Source: Solenopsis invicta
Lineage: Eukaryota; Arthropoda; Insecta; Hymenoptera; Formicidae
Length of the DNA: 64,000 bases
NCBI RefSeq assembly: GCF_016802725.1
Contig: NC_052669.1
Location: 21,295,770-21,359,769 of the forward strand
Direction: 5' to 3'
Shown: positions 59,836 through 64,000 of the stretch, in pieces
How the letters are laid out: every line of letters begins with the position of its first letter
Numbering within the stretch: the first letter of the stretch is position 1
The notes under the pieces: model-generated
What the model was told of the DNA's origin: nothing
The model's database searches: none
Seen by the model: only the letters and a program-made list of their open reading frames with translations
Program-made: the position numbers and the translations under genes

Positions 59836-61611
59836 ATGCTACGAGTTAGAGACGATTCACTGATTAAAAATTCAACAACAGGCTTTTCGCTTAACCTTTT
59901 ATTGTATCTCAGTGCCGAATTTCTAATTGGAGCTGTCATCGCTAGTTTCTTAGCCATCCTCAATGTCATAAAGTCTTTTCTGCCAAAGCCACCAAGAGAT
60001 TTAACTGGCGATGTAGTTTTAGTACGTAAACTTTCTATTTATATATTTTAAATTGTATAATTAATACAGTATTTTTATAATTGAAGTTAACGATTTAAAT
60101 ATTTAAACACTTCTAGTTTTTTTTTGTAAAATATGATAAATATTTTTTGTTAGAATTGAAAGAACTAGAAAAAATTAATTTTACATGTAAATATAATTAA
60201 ATATAAATATTAACGTAAAATTTATTTTCTCTCTAATTTTTTATCTATCACGAATTAATTAGATTGTTCAACAAAAATGCACAAGAACAAAAGCAAATGT
60301 TTTCTGTAATTTTTTGGATACTGAATTGATAGCAATTTGATAAACGGAATTATATTATTCAGCAATTAAAAAATTCTCAAAAAACGATTACCTTCGTTCT
60401 TGTGTTCGATAAAATATTTTTTTGTTAAACAGTGTTATAAATAAACCAGTTTAAAAACTATTCTTTAAAATGTAAAATAATGTTTTCTCAGTAAACAAAT
60501 GTTTCCTGTAACAGATTGCTGGGGCCTCGTCGACCTTCGGCGAGTCTCTCGCCGAGGAATTCGCGAGGGGTGGATGTTCTGTGATCTGCGTGGATAACGA
60601 CTTTAGATCCGTGGAGGAGATAACTGCAAGGTTAAAATCGCGGTGTAATAAAGTGAAGGGAATCGGGCCTGACCATAGAGAACGCCAACAGGAGAATGTA
60701 GGGCCCACAATGGCAGCGTACGGATGTGACTTGTTGGACCGTAATGCCATACGTGAGATCGCCAAGAAGATCGAGGATGAGGTCGGTGGCGTTGACGTCC
60801 TAGTGACCTGCGTTGGTCAGCCTTATCAAGACATCTTCGATACAGCCAGTACAACTCTCATGAGCCATTATTGGGTGAGCGTCAGTCAACAGCTTGTGTC
60901 CTTGAAGCACTTATATGTCAAGTCGTATTAAATCGCGGTCGGTTGTTAACGGATTAATTCTATCGTTGCAGTGTTGTAGAGTATCTACGGAGAAAATTTT
61001 CCTGACCTTTGCTATAAGAACGTATAAATATATGGAATATAGGCTGGAATGATCTATGGACTTAAATATACTTATAATAGAATGCTATACTAAGAAAAGT
61101 GTTTGATACTTATCGTAATTGTGATGGCTATAATTGCATAGTAAAATAATTATGATTAGGGGTTTCATTCTTTTATAGCATTTTTTGTAATAATGTTAAT
61201 AATAATAATCTTATATTTATAGTTCTATCAACTACAAATGTTTTATAATAAATTATCATAATTTCAAATATTGATATAATAAAATATCAAGATAACGATA
61301 ATAAAAATACAATAAAAATTTTTTTATGTAGTAAATGCAATTATAATGAATACAACTATTTTTTAAACATTTGTTTACTATTTATGTAGTAATAATTAAA
61401 AACTGTAATTTGCATAGTTAAAACGATATAAATATATATTGGCACCGAAAATGATTATGAATTAAATACGTAATTGGCAGATAATGTTTTAAATGTTTCT
61501 TAAATATTTAATTAAACGTTACAATGAAAAATAAATATTAGAAAAACATTAAAAAAAATATTTGTTAATTGGGTTAAATTATAATAAATTATTTTTAAAA
61601 TACGTATATAA

Positions 61612-61652
<41 letters not shown>

Positions 61653-63285
61653 TATTAATAAATTGATCGCAAATGATTGTTTATAAAAATTAAAAAAAAA
61701 ATACAAATCAAGATTGTATAAAACAAAAAAAACTTAACAATTAATTAAATATAAATATGAGAAATAGAATGTAGAAAAATTTTGTTTGAGGTGTTGTTTC
61801 TTTCAAGATATTATAAACAATGTTTTTTAAAATTCTGGATATTATTAAATTGTTCGTCAATGTAATTCGTGGACCAACAAATGCCGCGCAATTCACGGGA
61901 GTTGGAAATTATATGTAAAAGTCATACTAAAATTATTATTATTAGGCACCAAGATCCGCCGCACTGATATTGGCTTTTTCAATATGTGTGTTTGATTATT
62001 TTATTGGTTCTAATTTTACTTATTATTATTAATAATTAATAATAGTAATTAATAGAATAGTACTTTACTTTAGTATTGTAGTTTGATAAATTCCATATAG
62101 CATTGTATGGAGGTCGACGTGATCATTATAATATGCGTTTATTATAAGCTTTATTATTAATTGGAAATTTTTTGTCTCTTTTTTTTTATTGTAGATAGTG
62201 TTGGCATTTCTGCCATTTATGCTGCAACGCGATAGAGCGCACATTGTCGGAATCATGCCAGTTACATCCACCCAGGATGTATATTTGAGCTCGAGGATAG
62301 CAATCGCCGGTGAGCACAGCCAATCACAAAAGCCGCTCGTCAAATCACGCGCGGTAAACAATAAATGTCGTGTCGGTTAATAGCTCGTGATTTATTTACA
62401 TGTAGGTATGATGGAAACTTTGGGTCAAGAATTGAGTAACCGTAATAATCAACTTACCTTCCTCACGGTTTCACCGACGATAGCACGCAGGTGAGCTTCT
62501 ACACACAAAAGGAAAAGAGAACAAAGAAAATGCTCTGTTGTTTTCCCTGAAAATAAATCACTAACTTGCATTGTAGCTCGACAAGACAAGAAGAACAAAA
62601 AATGGCCCAGGATGTTGTAGAAGCGGTCAGAAGAGACCAGTGCAGTATTAGCATGAATTGGTGCTCGAAGATGATCTATCAAATAAGGTAAAAGAGTTTG
62701 ATCTAATAAAAGATTAGTCATTACCAAGATCCATTCTTAAGGAATATGTATAAACGCATGGATTAAATATTTCAGGTTGGAATTAATCCTGAAGGAATTA
62801 ATATATTGTAAGAACATAAAGAGATACAGACAATAAAAGAATAATAAAATGTTTCATCCATAAAATATTTTACCTATAATAATATACATTTTATTGTAAG
62901 ATATCTGGCTTGACATATTTTTTAAGAACTCGCTATTTGTGGAGATTTTGAAAAACAGTTTATTTCAATATCTCCGTAAAGTTTTTAAAAAATAAATTAA
63001 ATTGAGTAGTTGTTATTCAATCCAGATTATATTCTTACATAATTTTCATTTTATTTTATTACATACATCTGTTTTTTTTTACTAGTGCAATAACATTTTT
63101 GCATCATTGAATCATGTAATAAATTATGACATTGTGCAAGCTGTATCCTTGGCAAATGTAATTCTTGATATGCTGTAATTTTTAATTGACTTTGTGCGAT
63201 TTTATATTTCAGTTGTGCGATCCATAGCGCAATAACGACGGTCTCACAATGGCTTCACACGCAGGGATGCGATTATTTCTTTTAA
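59836..63285 (+). CDS. Diverged SDR paralog, probable pseudoenzyme
   Basis: Six exons: 59836-60021, 60515-60874, 62195-62309, 62406-62490, 62577-62687 and 63213-63285. All GT-AG, phases consistent, giving 309 aa. A 3' splice site (TTTTGCAG at 59822-59829) just before the ATG implies an upstream untranslated exon. The N-terminal hydrophobic helix (about 18-48) and four splice positions match SDR1. The SDR1 exon 2/3 boundary is fused here, with an insertion of about 25 residues (NKVKGIGPDHRERQQENVG). Rossmann TGxxxGxG reads AGASSTFG (64-71); NNAG reads TCVG; the Ser motif reads GIMPV; YxxxK reads YLSSR (212-216), with a loop about five residues shorter before it. Dehydrogenase activity is unlikely. 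The intact frame over six exons argues for a selected, possibly non-catalytic role. Confidence 0.85.
61616..61650. repeat. (AC)n microsatellite in SDR2 intron 2
   Basis: Perfect AC run of about 34 bp in AT-rich intron DNA. Confidence 0.9.
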
Positions 63286-63575
63286 ATCCTGTTCTTGCTC
63301 ATGAAGCGTGAAGCATTCCAGCCAGCCACCGACTGTGGGAATTCGCGCTTTCTGTTAACAAATTCCTTCGAGATGGACAGCAAAAACCTTCAAAAGTTAT
63401 TTGAAATTTGTGCAGAGCGAGCAGTACTTTCCCATGAGTTATGAAATAGAATTATGATTTATAATTCTAATTTGACTCTGCATGAATAATTAATTATTCA
63501 TATAAATCATCATATATTACAGTATCATAGTACATTATTGTATTGCGTGAAGATGATGCTTCTAGCTTTTAAGAA

Positions 63576-63596
63576 AATAAACTCCCTTTTAATAAA
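63576..63596 (+). terminator. Candidate polyadenylation signals of SDR2
   Basis: Two AATAAA hexamers (63576-63581 and 63591-63596), about 290 bp after the stop codon. No closer match is obvious. Confidence 0.3.
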
Positions 63597-63784
63597 AATT
63601 AAAGAAAAAGAAACATTTGCCTTATTTATTCTTTTTCAAATGGTGATACTTAATTACATGAAGCATTATGTTGTTTAAATATTTGTTTAAACTTGTTTGT
63701 TTAGTAAAGTTATTAATAAGAAATACTTTTAAGTTTTCGATTATTTCAAATAATATCTTGCCTTGGTAATATAATTTGTACATG

Positions 63785-63960
63785 GCATAAAAATCATTTT
63801 GTTAAAGTATTTAAAAATTAGTCCAGATACAAAGCTGAAAATAATTACGTTGGATCTTCTATGCAATTATATTGGACGTTCCAGCACTGGTTGCTGAAAC
63901 GTCTAAAATTTTTGTATTATTATTATCATTTGCACCCTATAATTATTTTAATAATTTAAT
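63785..63960. mobile_element. Third fragment of the 'CACGGAAAGAAC' MITE family
   Basis: ATTTTGTTAAAGTATTTAAA, AGATACAAAGCTGAAAATAA and a central GGACGTTCCAGCACTGGTTG parallel the order in 3304-3532 (GATTTTGCTAAAGTATC, GATACACATTTGAAAATAAT, AGCCAGCTGGAGCGTCC inverted). The ends are not preserved, and the right part runs into the window edge. Confidence 0.4.
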
Positions 63961-64000
63961 GTAATATATTATTTTTATCTCTGTAGCTGATCTAATTTTT

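Overview
This window is insect nuclear DNA. I infer a hymenopteran, most likely an ant. The grounds are multi-exon genes with GT-AG introns, an AT-rich background broken by CpG-dense islands with no visible CpG depletion, many short DNA-transposon foldbacks, and gene families typical of insects. No species assignment is possible from the sequence alone. There is no bacterial operon, CRISPR array, rRNA or convincing tRNA.

Layout. Positions 1-16.8 kb hold no gene I can support: CpG-rich patches and microsatellites up to about 15.4 kb, then AT-rich DNA with foldback elements. Positions 16868-18292 and 19302-20771 (+) are two tandem three-exon paralogs encoding proteins of about 315 and 322 residues (short N-terminal coiled coil plus two alpha/beta-looking halves). 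I do not recognise the family firmly; a CENP-P/CENP-O-like double-RWD kinetochore protein is my best and weak guess. Positions 22196-38161 (-) are a complete full-size ABCA-subfamily lipid transporter, reconstructed as 30 exons whose splice phases all agree and sum to 1652 codons. Positions 42413-46062 (+) are a seven-exon membrane-anchored short-chain dehydrogenase (SDR, 325 aa) with all catalytic motifs. Positions 59836-63285 (+) are a six-exon paralog (309 aa) that has lost the nucleotide-binding Gly pattern, the catalytic Ser and the catalytic Lys, so it looks like an SDR pseudoenzyme. The 13.8 kb between the two SDR genes is repeat-rich.

Mobile DNA. The clearest element is a 938-bp near-perfect palindrome at 51902-52839 with 10-bp CAGTGCTCGG termini and an 8-bp target duplication (CATTACAT), the hallmark of the hAT superfamily. 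Others are TA-flanked Tc1/mariner-type MITEs (3304-3532, 15831-15979), a GC-rich foldback inside an ABCA intron (26690-27020), a family ending in CCGGTATT (32757-33902, 40690-40837, possibly 39903-40067), an AT-rich MITE at 37533-37759, a non-LTR retrotransposon 3' end with an (ACT)n tail (46626-46750, minus), and a diverged tandem array at 49298-50400.

How the genes relate. The ABCA gene and the first SDR gene are divergently transcribed from a 4.25-kb intergenic region. The second coiled-coil gene and ABCA converge. Both paralog pairs arose by local duplication, and in both one copy has diverged. ABCA and SDR16C-like enzymes both act on membrane lipids, but their adjacency is not evidence of a shared pathway. 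All exon boundaries were derived by eye from GT-AG sites and frame continuity and have not been tested against transcripts.
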